From Acanthaster planci (taxonomy: Eukaryota > Echinodermata > Asteroidea > Valvatida > Acanthasteridae), in NCBI RefSeq assembly GCF_001949145.1, contig NW_019091503.1, forward strand, positions 4,955 through 37,260: a stretch of 32,306 bases of DNA. The letters run 5' to 3'. Every line of letters starts with the position of its first letter. The first letter of the stretch is position 1. A program made the translations under genes and the position numbers. Below, piece after piece: positions 1 to 10,472 of this stretch. Under the pieces are notes generated by a model that made no database searches, was not told the DNA's origin, and worked only from the letters and a program-made list of their open reading frames with translations.

Positions 1-98
1 AGGTAGATGAAGAGATGCACTACGTTTCCAGAAAGTTTGAAGGTCAAACGTCAAGGGAGTCAAAAGTTATTCAGGGTCACCGAAGGGGACACCCCTTC

Positions 99-116
99 TA
101 ACCCTAACCCTACCCC
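99..116. repeat. Short interstitial CCCTAA (telomere-like) repeat
   Basis: About two and a half copies of TAACCC on the plus strand, ending in a degenerate TACCCC. It lies just downstream (in minus orientation) of the terminal exon at 125-303. It is too short for a telomere and is best read as an interstitial remnant. Confidence 0.5.
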
Positions 117-124
117 TTTTGGGT

Positions 125-303
125 TCAAGCCATTTCTGCCTCTTCTGCAGCGTGGGGAAATATTCCCGGGTCCACATTCTCCAAATACATCAGCAGAGTA
201 CTGTGCTTGTTTCCATCTTCTCTGAACACTTTCATATGCTCTCCAGTCGCTGTGTAGTAACACAGCCGGCCACGAAGGCCTTGACGAAAGGTTAGGTCTT
301 GAC
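125..303 (-). CDS. Candidate terminal exon of an unrecognised gene
   Basis: The minus-strand frame runs about 60 codons and ends at a TGA at 127-125. It reads QDLTFRQGLRGRLCYY at its start and ENVDPGIFPHAAEEAEMA at its end. The composition is balanced and charged, unlike the AT-driven chance frames nearby. A plausible acceptor (ATACAG) sits at 305-304, preceded by a T-rich stretch and a branch-like TTGACTA, so I place the exon start at 303. The frame stays open further upstream, to a TGA in the 340s, so the start could be elsewhere. No domain is recognised. Upstream exons must lie at higher coordinates on the minus strand. None is evident before the GADD45 gene at 1736, so this may be a duplicated fragment, or the GADD45 gene may sit inside one of its introns. 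The existence of a coding exon is moderately likely; its function is unknown. Confidence 0.4.
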
Positions 304-330
304 CTGTATTCACAATGAAACCACATAAAT

Positions 331-1735
331 AGTAGTCAACCTTGTCTTTCTTTCATTGTGCACTCGCATGATCACAACCCAAACTCTGGACCAACTCTTG
401 CTGTAACAAAGTAATGTACATATAAATAAAAGCAGTATAATACCAGTACAAAAACAATTTATGCCTCTGAGTACGGTCATTTTTTAGAGTCTGGTCCAAC
501 CCTACCTTAAAAGCTCCAAATATCTCCAAAAATATAAAATACTAAATTATTAACTGGGTATTTCACTTCAACTAAATCAACTAAATTTTGTTTAGTCGTG
601 TACACGTAGGTTTAACGGGGTTACAAGATATACTGCTTTCTTAATTGTCTCTGCAGTAGAGGTGAATTTAATCTTTCTTTTTTTTTGTTAGTCCACGTAC
701 GTAGCAATATAGGAAGTGAGTGTGTACCCCTGTGTAAAGAGGCATGCAGCTCTATGACCAGACATGCTTAAGGTCTTTTTTCAGTAAGTACATGTAGGTC
801 AGCAGCCAAGGAGTGCACATATGCATATGTACTGCTCTGAAAGATGTGTAGGACCTGCAGTGGACGTGGTTATTGAAGTTTGATTGTAATTGATTTGTGC
901 CTTTTCTTGCATACTGTGTTTAGTTTGATTTGGTTTTCTGGTTTTTTTGGGGGGTCGTTATTTTCTTAGTAGGCCTACATGGTTCTTTTTTTTATGCTTC
1001 TATTTATTAAGAGTGTTTTACTAAAAGGTTAAGGTTTACTGGGTCTGACAAAAAATTGAATTTCCAGGTCTCAAGTTTACGGTCTGAGGTATTTTCACTA
1101 ATTTGGGGTTTTTTTGCCTGTCTTTGACTTGTCATTTTTGTTACTTTTTTGTCGGTTAAAAAGTTACTTAATAGATTGCAGGTTTTTTTTTCTAGATTGG
1201 TTCTTGGTTGTTGAATAAAATATTTTTTTCTTTTGACTTTTTTTTTATATCGAACACTTTTTCTGTCCTGTCTAATTTTTTTGAGAAAGACCTCGCGCTT
1301 TGTCCTCTAGTTGATCCCTAGTTGAGTAGTCGTAGTGCAAGCGATTTCCCCCCAGAGTTGTCTTCTTCTAGTGTTCCATTTTTCTAGGTTACATCTCGTT
1401 TAAATTAATGGTGTAATTAATGTGCTGTTTGTAATCATGTGTATCATTCCTAATCGGGGTCCCTCCCGACAAGCACTACTGCACTGCTTAAGGACTTTTA
1501 AAGAACTCCATTTACATGTACACAGCTGTTGTGCACATGTCGTTTCACGTGATCCGACAGAGGGGGTTTCCCCGATTCCTTACTACACGTCGACGTTGCA
1601 CATTCCACGCGTAGCATGGCACCTTCACGTGTCATCTGGATGACGCGCACGAACACGACACAGTTTTCAGTCCTGAAACATCGAGTCAGGTTCGGGAGTG
1701 TTCTTATTGTACCTGCAAAATAGGAGAGGGAAATT
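331..1735. other. Upstream flank and probable promoter/5'UTR of the GADD45 gene
   Basis: No gene is seen here. 905-1260 is rich in T and G, with many runs of seven or more T, and is unlikely to be coding. 1540-1735 is less AT-rich, with several CpGs and E-box-like CACGTG (around 1547) and CACGTGTC (around 1626), which suits a proximal promoter or 5'UTR. No TATA box could be assigned with confidence. Confidence 0.4.
740..769 (+). promoter_or_regulatory. Candidate p53-family response element upstream of GADD45
   Basis: Two decamers of the form RRRCWWGYYY are separated by 10 bp. AGGCATGCAG (740-749) matches 8 of 10 positions; AGACATGCTT (760-769) matches all 10. The published p53 consensus allows spacers of 0-13 bp. 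The pair is about 970 bp upstream of the start codon of a GADD45 homologue, and mammalian GADD45A is a classic p53 target. The genome is rich in CATG words, so chance matches are more likely than base composition suggests. Confidence 0.35.
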
Positions 1736-1791
1736 ATGACGTTTGAAGAAGAATTTGATGTGAGCTTCAAGGCATCAAGAAATTGCACAAA
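1736..1791 (+). CDS. GADD45: GADD45 family protein, exon 1
   Basis: The first coding exon encodes MTFEEEFDVSFKASRNCT and two bases of codon 19. Its opening resembles the MTLEE start of vertebrate GADD45 proteins. The donor is AA|GTGAGT at 1792. Two bases carry over and are completed by C at 4203 to give Asn19. The five coding exons (56, 111, 124, 144 and 99 nt) sum to 534 nt, which is 177 codons plus a stop with all phases consistent; vertebrate GADD45s are about 160 aa. GADD45 proteins are small, acidic, mainly nuclear regulators that bind PCNA, p21, CDK1/cyclin B and MAP3K4 in growth arrest, DNA-damage and demethylation responses. Confidence 0.85.
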
Positions 1792-1895
1792 GTGAGTATT
1801 TCAACATGGTTTCAATTATCTAATTTTACAGTGTCAACCGACGTATTTTTAGGACAAGTATAGGGCCTAATGTACATGTACAATGTTAGCGCGTG

Positions 1896-1904
1896 ATTGC
1901 ATCA
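1896..1904 (-). promoter_or_regulatory. C/EBP-ATF composite site in intron 1
   Basis: ATTGCATCA on the plus strand is the exact reverse complement of TGATGCAAT, the amino-acid/ER-stress response composite site bound by ATF4 and C/EBP. It is 105 bp past exon 1 of the GADD45 gene, where stress-responsive control would fit. Regulation by this site is an inference. Confidence 0.3.
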
Positions 1905-2094
1905 TGGTTGAGCAATGAATTGTGTGATCCCGACGGCACGATGTAGGCTACTAGACTGTACATGTATCAGGTGCAGGGACTATCGTGCATGGTCTGTTAG
2001 CATGTTATGTTTTAATTCCTCCATAGTTAGCGAGGTGTAGTCAGTCCATTAGCCGGGTGTCGATCACTTCATGAAGGCTTTGAGGTCACTTGAC

Positions 2095-2200
2095 CCGTTT
2101 CCAGTCCACTTTGCCCCAAGTCATCCACTTTGCCCATGTCGTTTCGCCCCATCTGCAATTCTCCCGATCCCCACTTCACCCCAGCCGTGCTTGAACGTGT
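2095..2200 (-). repeat. Degenerate CACTTTGCCCC repeat cluster
   Basis: CCACTTTGCCCC, CCACTTTGCCC, GTTTCGCCCC and CCACTTCACCCC recur at intervals of about 20 to 35 bp. On the other strand these read as GGGGC(G/A)AA(G/A)TGG words. The reverse orientation appears at 2820-2875 (GGGGTAAAATTTAAATGGGG and GGGGGCAAAGTGG), so the pair may be eroded ends of one inserted element of about 0.8 kb. Confidence 0.4.
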
Positions 2201-2819
2201 TGGAAAATTCTGGCATGAACAAGGTGTTTTAATAAAACTAGAATTGGAATAATGAAAGAAATTATCATTCATTAAACTTTTCACCAAAGTTTGTCCAAAG
2301 TCTTCTATGGATCCCCCATAGTTCTAGTCAACGTCTTCTCTCCTAATTTAATCCTTTTGTTTGAGCACAGTTTGAGCCACTATGCCTTCTTTTGTGAACA
2401 AACTTGACTTTCAGAGAGAGACATAAAAAAATGCACATTTTTCCTTTTCGTTTTCCTTCAGCAATTATATTCACTTGATATACAGTAGTCAAGAATCACA
2501 GCAACCCTGAGGCTTTGATAATCCTACATTGGTTAAAGTACATGTATAGGCATGTGCAATTACAATTTCAGCAGAAATCTTCAATCCTTATGGTGACAAG
2601 GAGTTCACTGCATTTAGGCCTATTGCCTTGCGGTGTGACATGACTTGATCCGTTTTGATATGGTAGGATGAGAATGTTTATTGTAACAATTTGCTTGGCA
2701 AATTACATGTACAGTGTACCTACATTTGAACCTTTACTTAGATTGGTTGGGCACATAAACTGTTGATGTTGCACCCTTTCCCAGTGGTGAAAACTAAATC
2801 CACAAACGTTAAAGTTTAC

Positions 2820-2875
2820 ATTGGGGTAAAATTTAAATGGGGCAATGTGGTTGGGGGCAAAGTGGCAATGAGGCT
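2820..2875 (+). repeat. Inverted counterpart of the TTTGCCCC repeat
   Basis: Contains GGGGTAAAAT, AATGGGGCAATGTGG and TTGGGGGCAAAGTGGCAATG, the reverse-complement style of the words at 2095-2200. Whether the two clusters belong to one element cannot be decided here. Confidence 0.35.
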
Positions 2876-4202
2876 AAAGTGATCAGCCATGTCAGCACGT
2901 TCACGAGATGTTTCTCAACTATCAGTATTTCTCTTTTTCATCTGTAACTACAAATGAAAAAAGGCTTGTGGCTGATGTGAGATCAATGTCATAAAAGATG
3001 TTGTTTCAGACAGTCTTCAACATTGTCAATTCCACCATGGAACTCCATGATCCCACATACAGTAGGACCTTTTTTTCATCATTTTCACAAATCACCCTAT
3101 ACTAATCATTGTGGAACGACCCTCTCGAGTGAAAATTTATAAAAAGATCATCTCTATGCTACTTGTCATTGGTTTTACTGTACATCCCCTTTGGCCTCGT
3201 GTTTACATTTGTGAAAATGATAAAAACAAAAATGGATTGGCCTCAACCATTTAAACTACCATAACTATACCAATATGCCTACGTAATAAATTTTCTAATT
3301 TTAGCATACCTTTTGGATAAACTTTTTACTACTCCTCTGTGCTTGGCTTACAAATTTAAAGTGGCAACAATTATACACATTGAGTATATATCTAAGTGAC
3401 CTTGCTCTTCAGATGTATTTAGTTGGATGAATAGTGAAAGAAACGCATTGATTGTTGCCCATTGTTTGTGCAGTTAGTGACTCATCACCTCATTCCCAGG
3501 CTAGGTTCATTCTTTGCTGATTGTACTCTTAGATTATACATGTAGATGTCAATAGTTCTACTCTCATACGTGTAAATGCCAAAGGCCCATTTGTCTACAT
3601 GACAATCTTCTATTGGAGACATGGGATAAACTAAAAAAATGAAAATTTTGTTAAGGGAGTTATTATTGTAAATGTGATTTGTTGGCACGGTAGTGCTCTG
3701 ATGTCTCCTGTATTTGTGGGATCTGCCTGCAAATTTGTATTTTCAAGTAATTAAGTTAAATGTGTTATACATGTTGGTATGTGTAGAGTCCATCAGTTAC
3801 AGTAAACCAGAAAATAACAAGCAGAATTATCGTTGAAACGTATACCTGGTTTAAAGATGTTGATGAGACTGAACTCCCTGTGAAATTATTCTTTCTAAGT
3901 TATTCTTTCTATTGAAGACAACAGTGAAAGACAGCCATTTCCAATGATTGTGTCTAATGACACACACGAAAAAAGAATCACTAGAATTGCTTGCGAGCAT
4001 TGACATGACACACGTGTGAATGTTATTACGGCATCCTTCGGCACCCTTCTTTAGATTTTGATGAATTTTGTTGCCTCAGGGGAACATATGAAATGCATTC
4101 AAATGACAGATGATGGACTGAACCCTTAACCCTAAAAGAGGCGAGGGGTGGAATCCACATTGAATTTAATCAAGTCAATAATATTTTTCCATGTTACCAC
4201 AG

Positions 4203-4313
4203 CAACATGATTTCAATGGATGCTAGAATGGCATTGCGGGAGCTCCTCCTGAGTGCAAAAGTTGAAGGACGCATCACTTATGGAGTCTACCCATCAGTCA
4301 GAAAGCTTGGCAG
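4203..4313 (+). CDS. GADD45: GADD45 family protein, exon 2
   Basis: Acceptor TTACCACAG at 4201-4202; donor CAG|GTCAGA at 4314. It encodes residues 19-55, including MALRELLLSAKVEGRITYGV and YPSVRKLG. This corresponds to the ALxELLLSAxxxGxLTxGVYESAKxLN core at the start of the L7Ae/L30e-like fold of vertebrate GADD45. The exon ends with two bases (AG) of Ser56. Confidence 0.93.
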
Positions 4314-4468
4314 GTCAGAAATAATAATTTCAATAATCTTCAACTGTATAGCAAATGCAAAAATATATTGCTAAATTGGTACTGGTTTCTCCTTTGAAGA
4401 AAAAGCAATGCTTGCACAAGAACAGGCTTTTACTTGACCATGTCATAAGTTTTTCTTCTTTTTTGCAG

Positions 4469-4592
4469 TGAACCCAATAAAGTAATGCTCTGTATACACG
4501 CTGATAACAATGCTGATGAGGATGTTGCCCTTCACATCCATTTCACACTCATGGAGGCTTTCTGTCGGGAGCATCACATACGACTGCTCAAG
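4469..4592 (+). CDS. GADD45: GADD45 family protein, exon 3
   Basis: Acceptor TTTTTTGCAG at 4467-4468; donor AAG|GTTTGT at 4593. It encodes residues 56-97. It carries the family's most diagnostic stretch: VMLCIHADNNADEDVALHIH (61-80), with the acidic DNNADED loop, then FTLMEAFCREHHIRLLK. Vertebrate GADD45 has VxxCVLAxxEEDExDxALQIHFTLIQAFCxEN at this place. The exon ends in phase 0. Confidence 0.95.
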
Positions 4593-5329
4593 GTTTGTTG
4601 ATGCCATAGGGTTCTGTTTGCATAGGGATGGATTGTCATAAATGAAGCATTCAGTCAACTTTGAAAGTTATGTAGGTTTTAGCTAAAAAGTTGAAGCATT
4701 TGACTAACATACATGTAGCATTATGTTGTTATCAAGGGCGTTTGTATAGTACATGTACATATAAATTGAAAAAGCAGGTGGAATTTGTTTACAGTGGTAG
4801 AATATGCAAAAGTGCTTACTTCGAACATTGCATGTGTGATGCAATGTATGCTGAAGGTTTTAATTGGAACATTGCAGAATGAATGAAAGAAATAGCCTAC
4901 ATGTACTTGAACAATTAAAAGATTATTCATTTACAAAAAAGGTGAAATAAGTAACAAATACACACTCTTCCAGGAAACCTGTGACTAACTCCTTTGACTG
5001 GGGGTTTTATACACCATATGTGCACAAAGCTAGTGGGGAAAAGAACTGCCAAAACAGTCATTATGTAGAATGGCTTCAAATAATTTTTTCACGAAATATG
5101 TGAGAATGAAACTCTCTGGACTGTTGGAAGTATAAGTTACATGTACGCAGGTACTTTTCAATATTAAATGACTCAAGATTAATGAACAAGATTTTCAAAT
5201 GGCCAAAAATTCAATCAACAGAAATAATGGGAAAAAGTGTTTGTCAAGGTTTTTTCAGAAACATGGTGAAAGAACAGCATTGTAGTATGGCACAACAGTT
5301 GTGACTATTTTTTTTCAATATACATGCAG

Positions 5330-5473
5330 GTTGATTGCAGTGAAAACCTGGCAAAACTTCTCCATAACAATGATGAAGTGAATCACGTTTCACTTGATAC
5401 CTTGGATAATTGTCGTGCTCCTCATCCTCGCCATAGAAGCAATAGTGAAGATTTTGTCTGTCTTCTTGTAGAT
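5330..5473 (+). CDS. GADD45: GADD45 family protein, exon 4
   Basis: Acceptor ATACATGCAG at 5328-5329, with a run of T ahead; donor GAT|GTAAGT at 5474. Forty-eight codons (residues 98-145) start VDCSENLAKLL and end SEDFVCLLVD. The latter matches the DLHCILV(T/S)NP strand of vertebrate GADD45. The middle (residues 119-137, with TLDNCRAPHPRHRSNS) is a polar loop that is longer and more basic than I expect in vertebrates. Phase 0 at both ends. Confidence 0.92.
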
Positions 5474-7046
5474 GTAAGTTGGTGTAGTTTGTTAATGTAA
5501 TATATTTTGTAATGAAAATGCACTGCTGATAGCTTAGATTACAATGTTGGTATGGATGAGGGACCTGCTATTACCCATATTATCTACCATGTTACTCTGC
5601 ACCTTTTACATTCCTTGAATTTCTGTCCCAGTTGAAAAGTAACTGGCCTACACATTGTTTGCCTTCATGGAAGCTCAATGGATTGTACCTTCCTGTACCA
5701 TTCTAGGAAGCCTTTAACTGTTGACCTTGGAACGTAGCTCATCAGTGGGCCACAACAAGGCTGTGTGGCAGTTGATCAGCATTGAGCTATGGTACTATTA
5801 TTGTGTATTGTACTTTACATGTACAGCTTGTGTGCACATACATGTACATGTACACACACACCCCCACATACCCAGTGTAGTTTTCAGTGCTCCAGGATTA
5901 CATGTAAATTATTCCCGGGGGAAACGTATTACATGTGCTTACATTTATGCCTACAAACCCAAAAACATACAGGTACCTCTTTGTGTCTTCACCACAGTCA
6001 AAAGTCAGTAACAGGTTTTTAGTCGAAAATTCATATTATTAAATGCAAGTGAGCTTTATCTGCCTCAGCTTTGTGATTTTGTTCAACTTATTCAAGTATA
6101 AAAACAGCAAATTTTCCTCACTTCAGGAACAAGTAATCATCTAAATGTACATGTACATGACAAAACATGTTTTTCCTACCTCCTTTGTTGGGGTGGGGGT
6201 GATTGACTGGCTATTTAAAGAGGCAAATAAGAGAAACAAATAAGAAGGCAAGCCTTATTCAGTTTGTTTTGGATGAAGGTGTGTTTCAATTTCAATTTTT
6301 AAAATACCAATTAGAAATCAAATGTTATAGAACAAAGTCATAAAACACAGAGAATTTGATCCAACTAGGGAAAGAAATCATGAGTACATGAGTGGACTGT
6401 ATAGATAAATATGGTATACATCATTCATTTAAAGAAATGCAAGATAAATGTGTCACTAGAGATACATCCACTTGGAGGGTATTTGGAGACAGTTGGATTC
6501 ATCTACGTTTATTGAGAATCAAGCTGCTGTTTGTAATGTTGGATATTACTCTTTGAGCTCTTCTTGAATGTTTCATTGTATTTTCATTAATTTCAGATAA
6601 AGATTTTAAATTTTTAGCTCTTATTTCCAACCCTAAAAATAGCCGAAACCAAAATATGATATTCCAAACTTGTTGCTGAGAAATTTCATTTGAAATTTTG
6701 CAGAGGTTGTTAAAAACTATGATAGAAGGCCAAATTTTCCCCAAAGTTCTGCATTTATGGTTGATAAGAAAACTTTGTCCAGTACAAGAAAAATAGTAAG
6801 GTCTCCTCAGCATTTCCAAATACTCCCATTATTCCTTTGTCAAGACAAATAGGGGTGTGATCTTGCTAAAGTTTTGGTTCAGGACACCAGACATGATTTC
6901 CATCGAATGGTTATATCGGGTTACCCGAGGAATCAAATTAAAATTAATGAACAAAAAGATAATTTGGAGCTTGACATGATGTTTATAATGTATAAAAAAA
7001 ATTCCTTGTTCATCTTTCAGTTTTGTGATACTCTTATGCCTTACAG
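5474..7046 (+). other. GADD45 intron 4 (1.6 kb)
   Basis: A GTAAGT to CTTACAG intron. It holds an ACATGTAC/CACACA microsatellite-like patch at 5816-5871 and otherwise AT-rich sequence. The minus-strand frame at 6499-6819 (106 codons) is AT-driven and unrecognised. Confidence 0.7.
5816..5871. repeat. ACATGTAC and CACACA microsatellite patch
   Basis: Includes ACATACATGTACATGTACAC followed by CACACACCCCCACA. It is low-complexity, alternating purine-pyrimidine and self-complementary in its ACATGT part. Confidence 0.6.
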
Positions 7047-7145
7047 TTTCCCAAGGAGATTGATGCTACTACAGGCTGCTTTCTTGAACATTATCATGTC
7101 ATGGCCAAGGAAATGCCCTTTCCGCACATCTCTGTTGCATCTTGA
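7047..7145 (+). CDS. GADD45: GADD45 family protein, exon 5 and stop
   Basis: Acceptor CTTACAG at 7041-7046; stop TGA at 7143-7145. It encodes residues 146-177: FPKEIDATTG, CFLEHYHVMAKEM, PFPHISVAS. The end matches the position of the vertebrate CEExRxxNxWVPxIxLxE tail, with the final P-x-I element recognisable but the tryptophan replaced. The whole protein is therefore complete. Confidence 0.85.
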   Translation, partial: FPKEIDATTGCFLEHYHVMAKEMPFPHISVAS

Positions 7146-8290
7146 GGGACAAATGTAAGAGTGTGGTACAACAAGCCCCCTCTGTTGACTGAAGAAAAAG
7201 TACAGTTGGACTGTGCCAGTTGCGGAAAAGTGTGCTATGTTAAACAGAGAAGATGCATGTGTACTTTGTTGGATAGCATCTGCCACTTTGTTCAAGGGAA
7301 GGCCATGTGTACTTGGGGAACACCCCTGAAGGAGAGTGGAGAACATTTGTGTCATCATAGCAACAGGAGAATAACACGTGGCAGAACAGAGGAAAAAATA
7401 CAGACCTTTAAATGTATTAAAGCGCCATGAAAAATACAAAGTTGCACTGAGGAGTCCAAGACTGAGTGAAAAGCAACTCCACTAGCCACTAGGCTAATTC
7501 AGTTAATTTACTTGTTTAATTCAGGAGGTTGCAGCATCTGTTTCTGGATTTTGTTTTAAAAGTATCAAACAGGATTTATTGGAATCGAACTGTATTTCTC
7601 TTTGGAACACAGTTGTTTGACAACAAATTTAATGGTGATTTTGTTCATTCCTGGTGGATGCTGCAACAAATGTCATTGTTGAGGCACTTGGACATACAAA
7701 TGTATACAGTATCAAATTCTGAGTTCAGACTTATCCAACAAATGTGATAAGTGATTCTTGTTGCTTATAAACTGTTTTTAGCATTGACCAGCAAAAAGAA
7801 CATAACATGTACGTGCACGGTATCAGACCTTGTATAACTTTTAATCTAGAATGAATGCTTTCAGATCAGGATTTCTGTTTTGTTCGAATTCATTCATCCT
7901 TGTTTTAATTACGGGTGACTAAGATAGTATTCAGACGAATTAAAGTTCTCCAAATGCAGAGGTTACCTTATGCCTTGAAATTACATTGTAAGATCGATCA
8001 ATTGTGGTTAGGTTTATGAAAGACCTGCATGTTTTAGAATAAAGTAAATACGTGTAATATAGCATATTTATCATATAGCAAAAATATTTATAACGTTTAT
8101 GTAGTGTATTCAGCACAGGGGAAATATTCTAAAATTGACTGTCAATTCAAAATTTTCTGTCGTATGTTCCCCAAAGCAATCTGTTTGGAATTGGACTATA
8201 AAATTTCCATTGTTTGTGTTATAGAATAATTCCCTTCGTGCATCACTACACCGTGTATATTAGTCAATTGAAATAAATGCTTTATTCAAT
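7146..8290 (+). other. Probable GADD45 3'UTR
   Basis: About 1.1 kb after the stop codon with no recognisable gene. AATAAA signals occur at 8038-8043 and 8272-8277. ATTTA pentamers around 8066 and 8089 fit an unstable, inducible mRNA. Frames on both strands at 7041-7439 overlap the last exon and UTR and look like chance. Confidence 0.5.
8272..8277 (+). terminator. Candidate poly(A) signal of the GADD45 gene
   Basis: Canonical AATAAA followed within 10 bp by TTTATTCAATTT and then TTGTGTG, a suitable GU-rich downstream element. A second AATAAA at 8038 could be an alternative. Confidence 0.4.
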
Positions 8291-9584
8291 TTAAGTAGTT
8301 TGACACACAAGTTGTGTGAAAATGTTCAAATTTGAGGATTGAAGAAAGACGCAGTTAGGGTATCAGTCACCATGACAACAGTGCAGCTTATTGCTAAACA
8401 ATGTACATTCATTGTCCTGGAGTAAACATTGAAAGAAACGAGTTGCAGTTTTCATCGAAACAGAGGAGAAATAGTAAAACTGATTCAACAAAATCTTCTC
8501 TTGGTCAAAGTGTCCAAATAGCTATTGTGATTAACTGACCATCGTGCAGTCAGGAAACAAGGAAACTGAATAGGAAAGATAGAGGTTTATGCTTAGAGCT
8601 AACAGTACAAAATTTACTTTTGGTTTGAGACAGGCACTTGTTTGACATACATGTACTGTATAAACACCGACATTGATAGGCTCATTACCCCCGTCTCCCT
8701 GAACTGTATTGTAAAATGTGCGTGATAAATTGTTTCCAAAATTCGTCCCCTTTTGGATTCTTGGTGGTTTGCATGTAATTTGATTAAACTTTGTAAAGAA
8801 ATTTGGGATAGTGAGTTGCTTGATTCGTGAAAATACTTGAAGGGATTAGAGAACCTCAGATAAAAGAATCCCAAAATTAACCAAACAGTGGTGTTTGATT
8901 AACTGGACTTATACTGCAGCCCTTGCATTAAACGGCGCCCTGATGTCATGATACCTCTGTTAGTTTCATCAATGTCATACTTTTCCCAAATATTTCATTG
9001 AAGCACTGAAAATTAGAACAAGTATAGCCTGAAACGAGTTTCTTTCAGCATTTACTTGTTGGTTCTGCATCATAAAACAGTTGTATTAAATATGGCGGAT
9101 AACGATGTTAGAATGACTCTGAATATCCTTCCACGTAACATTCATTCAGATTTCGTCTTTGACGTGATCTTTTCTTATAAATGGGGTATGACTGGCTTTC
9201 CTTAAATTGGAGCAAAATGGATGCAGTTCATTTGAGAAACATATGCCAACAGTTCCTGGTGTGCAGGGAATACTTTCCGTCATTCACCCTGAAACAGCTG
9301 GCCTTCCCATCTGTGCCTTTTGAACAGGAGAATAAATATAATATTTTTTCCTAAAAGGCTGTTTTTTTCTTTGACGGTGAGGGTAAGCGCAGATCCAGGG
9401 TGGATGACCCTCCCTCGAAAGAACCTGCTCTAAACACGGGAATTAATATGATTAATAATAATAATAGCGGAAGTATTAAGTGCACCAATGCCATATCACA
9501 TAAAGTATGTAATGTAATGTTTCATCATCCTTTTCGCTTGTCCGCAAAAATAAGACATTGATATAAAAGTAATCCCTGGCCTGA

Positions 9585-9595
9585 CCCCCCCCCCC
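9585..9595 (+). repeat. C11 homopolymer
   Basis: Eleven consecutive C between GA and TTTGG. It is a likely slippage site and source of assembly error. Confidence 0.8.
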
Positions 9596-10401
9596 TTTGG
9601 CAAATTCCTGGATACACTCCTGCAGGGTGGTTTTCGAGCCGGTGAATTCCGAATTTGCGTGACATCAACCTAGGCTGAAGATGCACGGTATACGGGTGCA
9701 AAATATAGAGAAGGCGTCTCTCTCCGCCGTCTCCGCGTTGAATCTTAATGGGGTTATTTAACTTATTTTGCCTTTCGTGCCCAACTGTCCCGCACAGGAT
9801 TATTATTATAATGGAACAACCGGAATTGCAGGCTGAACACTGAATTTATTTGTGTAAACATGGGAATGGAATAATTACGCTTGTGCCGTTAACATCAAGC
9901 AATAAGTTATACATGTACTTTGCACATACTAACAAAAGGACGACCTTGATTGCTGGTTTGTATAGACCTTTCTCAGCATCTCTTTCAGAGTATTTTATAT
10001 CTCTGACGATTTGATAGTGACAAAATCTAAACAGTGAGTTTAACTCAGTTTATTATCCGAAGTTGTTCTTAGTTTGCGCATGCCTACCTAGTACCTGGCC
10101 AGTATGTGAATAGCGCCCTCATTAATTTAGCATAAAGAAATGCAAGATGTCGGTAAGCAGTGCTAGTAGTGGTGCGTTCCCAACAGGAGAGATCCTTTGA
10201 AGGTTTCCTTGCATACGGTTTCTTGTTGAAAAGCAAAGGAGGATATGGATGTCTGCAATACTCAAGAATGAAGGAAGCAATTCAGAGGTAGCTGTATTAA
10301 AAGAGCCATCTACTCCTCCTGCCATGCGTGCATTACCACTCCACAAATTCTACAGCATGTGCATAGTCCATTATGACACCCGGTACTCGTCATGCCCGTA
10401 A

Positions 10402-10472
10402 ACAGGGCCCGACGAATACTCCTCTGTCGCAACTCGTATCGGCATGGAGGAAGGACACAGGAGTTGTAACTC
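10402..10472 (+). repeat. Left arm of a diverged inverted repeat
   Basis: ACAGGGCCC at 10402-10410 and GCATGGAGGAAGGACACAG from 10442, followed by GAGTTGTAACT. The same order occurs on the other strand at 11330-11382. The arms differ by small indels and by about 19 bp between the two blocks. Confidence 0.55.

Larger units (their letters stand above)
1792..4202 (+). other. GADD45 intron 1 (2.4 kb) with diverged repeats
   Basis: A GT-AG intron from GTGAGT to TTACCACAG. It contains the CARE-like site at 1896, a cluster of CTTTGCCCC-type words at 2095-2200 and an inverted counterpart at 2820-2875. No coding segment was recognised. Short minus-strand frames (for example 2069-2287) have no protein-like features. 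Confidence 0.7.

Noticed and set aside
1498-1788. A 96-codon minus-strand frame
   Set aside because: Overlaps GADD45 exon 1 and its promoter on the other strand and has no protein family features.
7041-7439. A 132-codon minus-strand frame
   Set aside because: It is antisense to the last GADD45 exon and its 3'UTR; the sense-strand exon is confirmed by homology and splice phases.
9092-9185. ATGGCGGATAACGATG start followed by a donor-like site, as a first exon of the transposase-derived gene
   Set aside because: The phase happens to fit the exon at 13873, but only 31 codons, no THAP cysteines and a 4.7-kb gap leave nothing to support the link.
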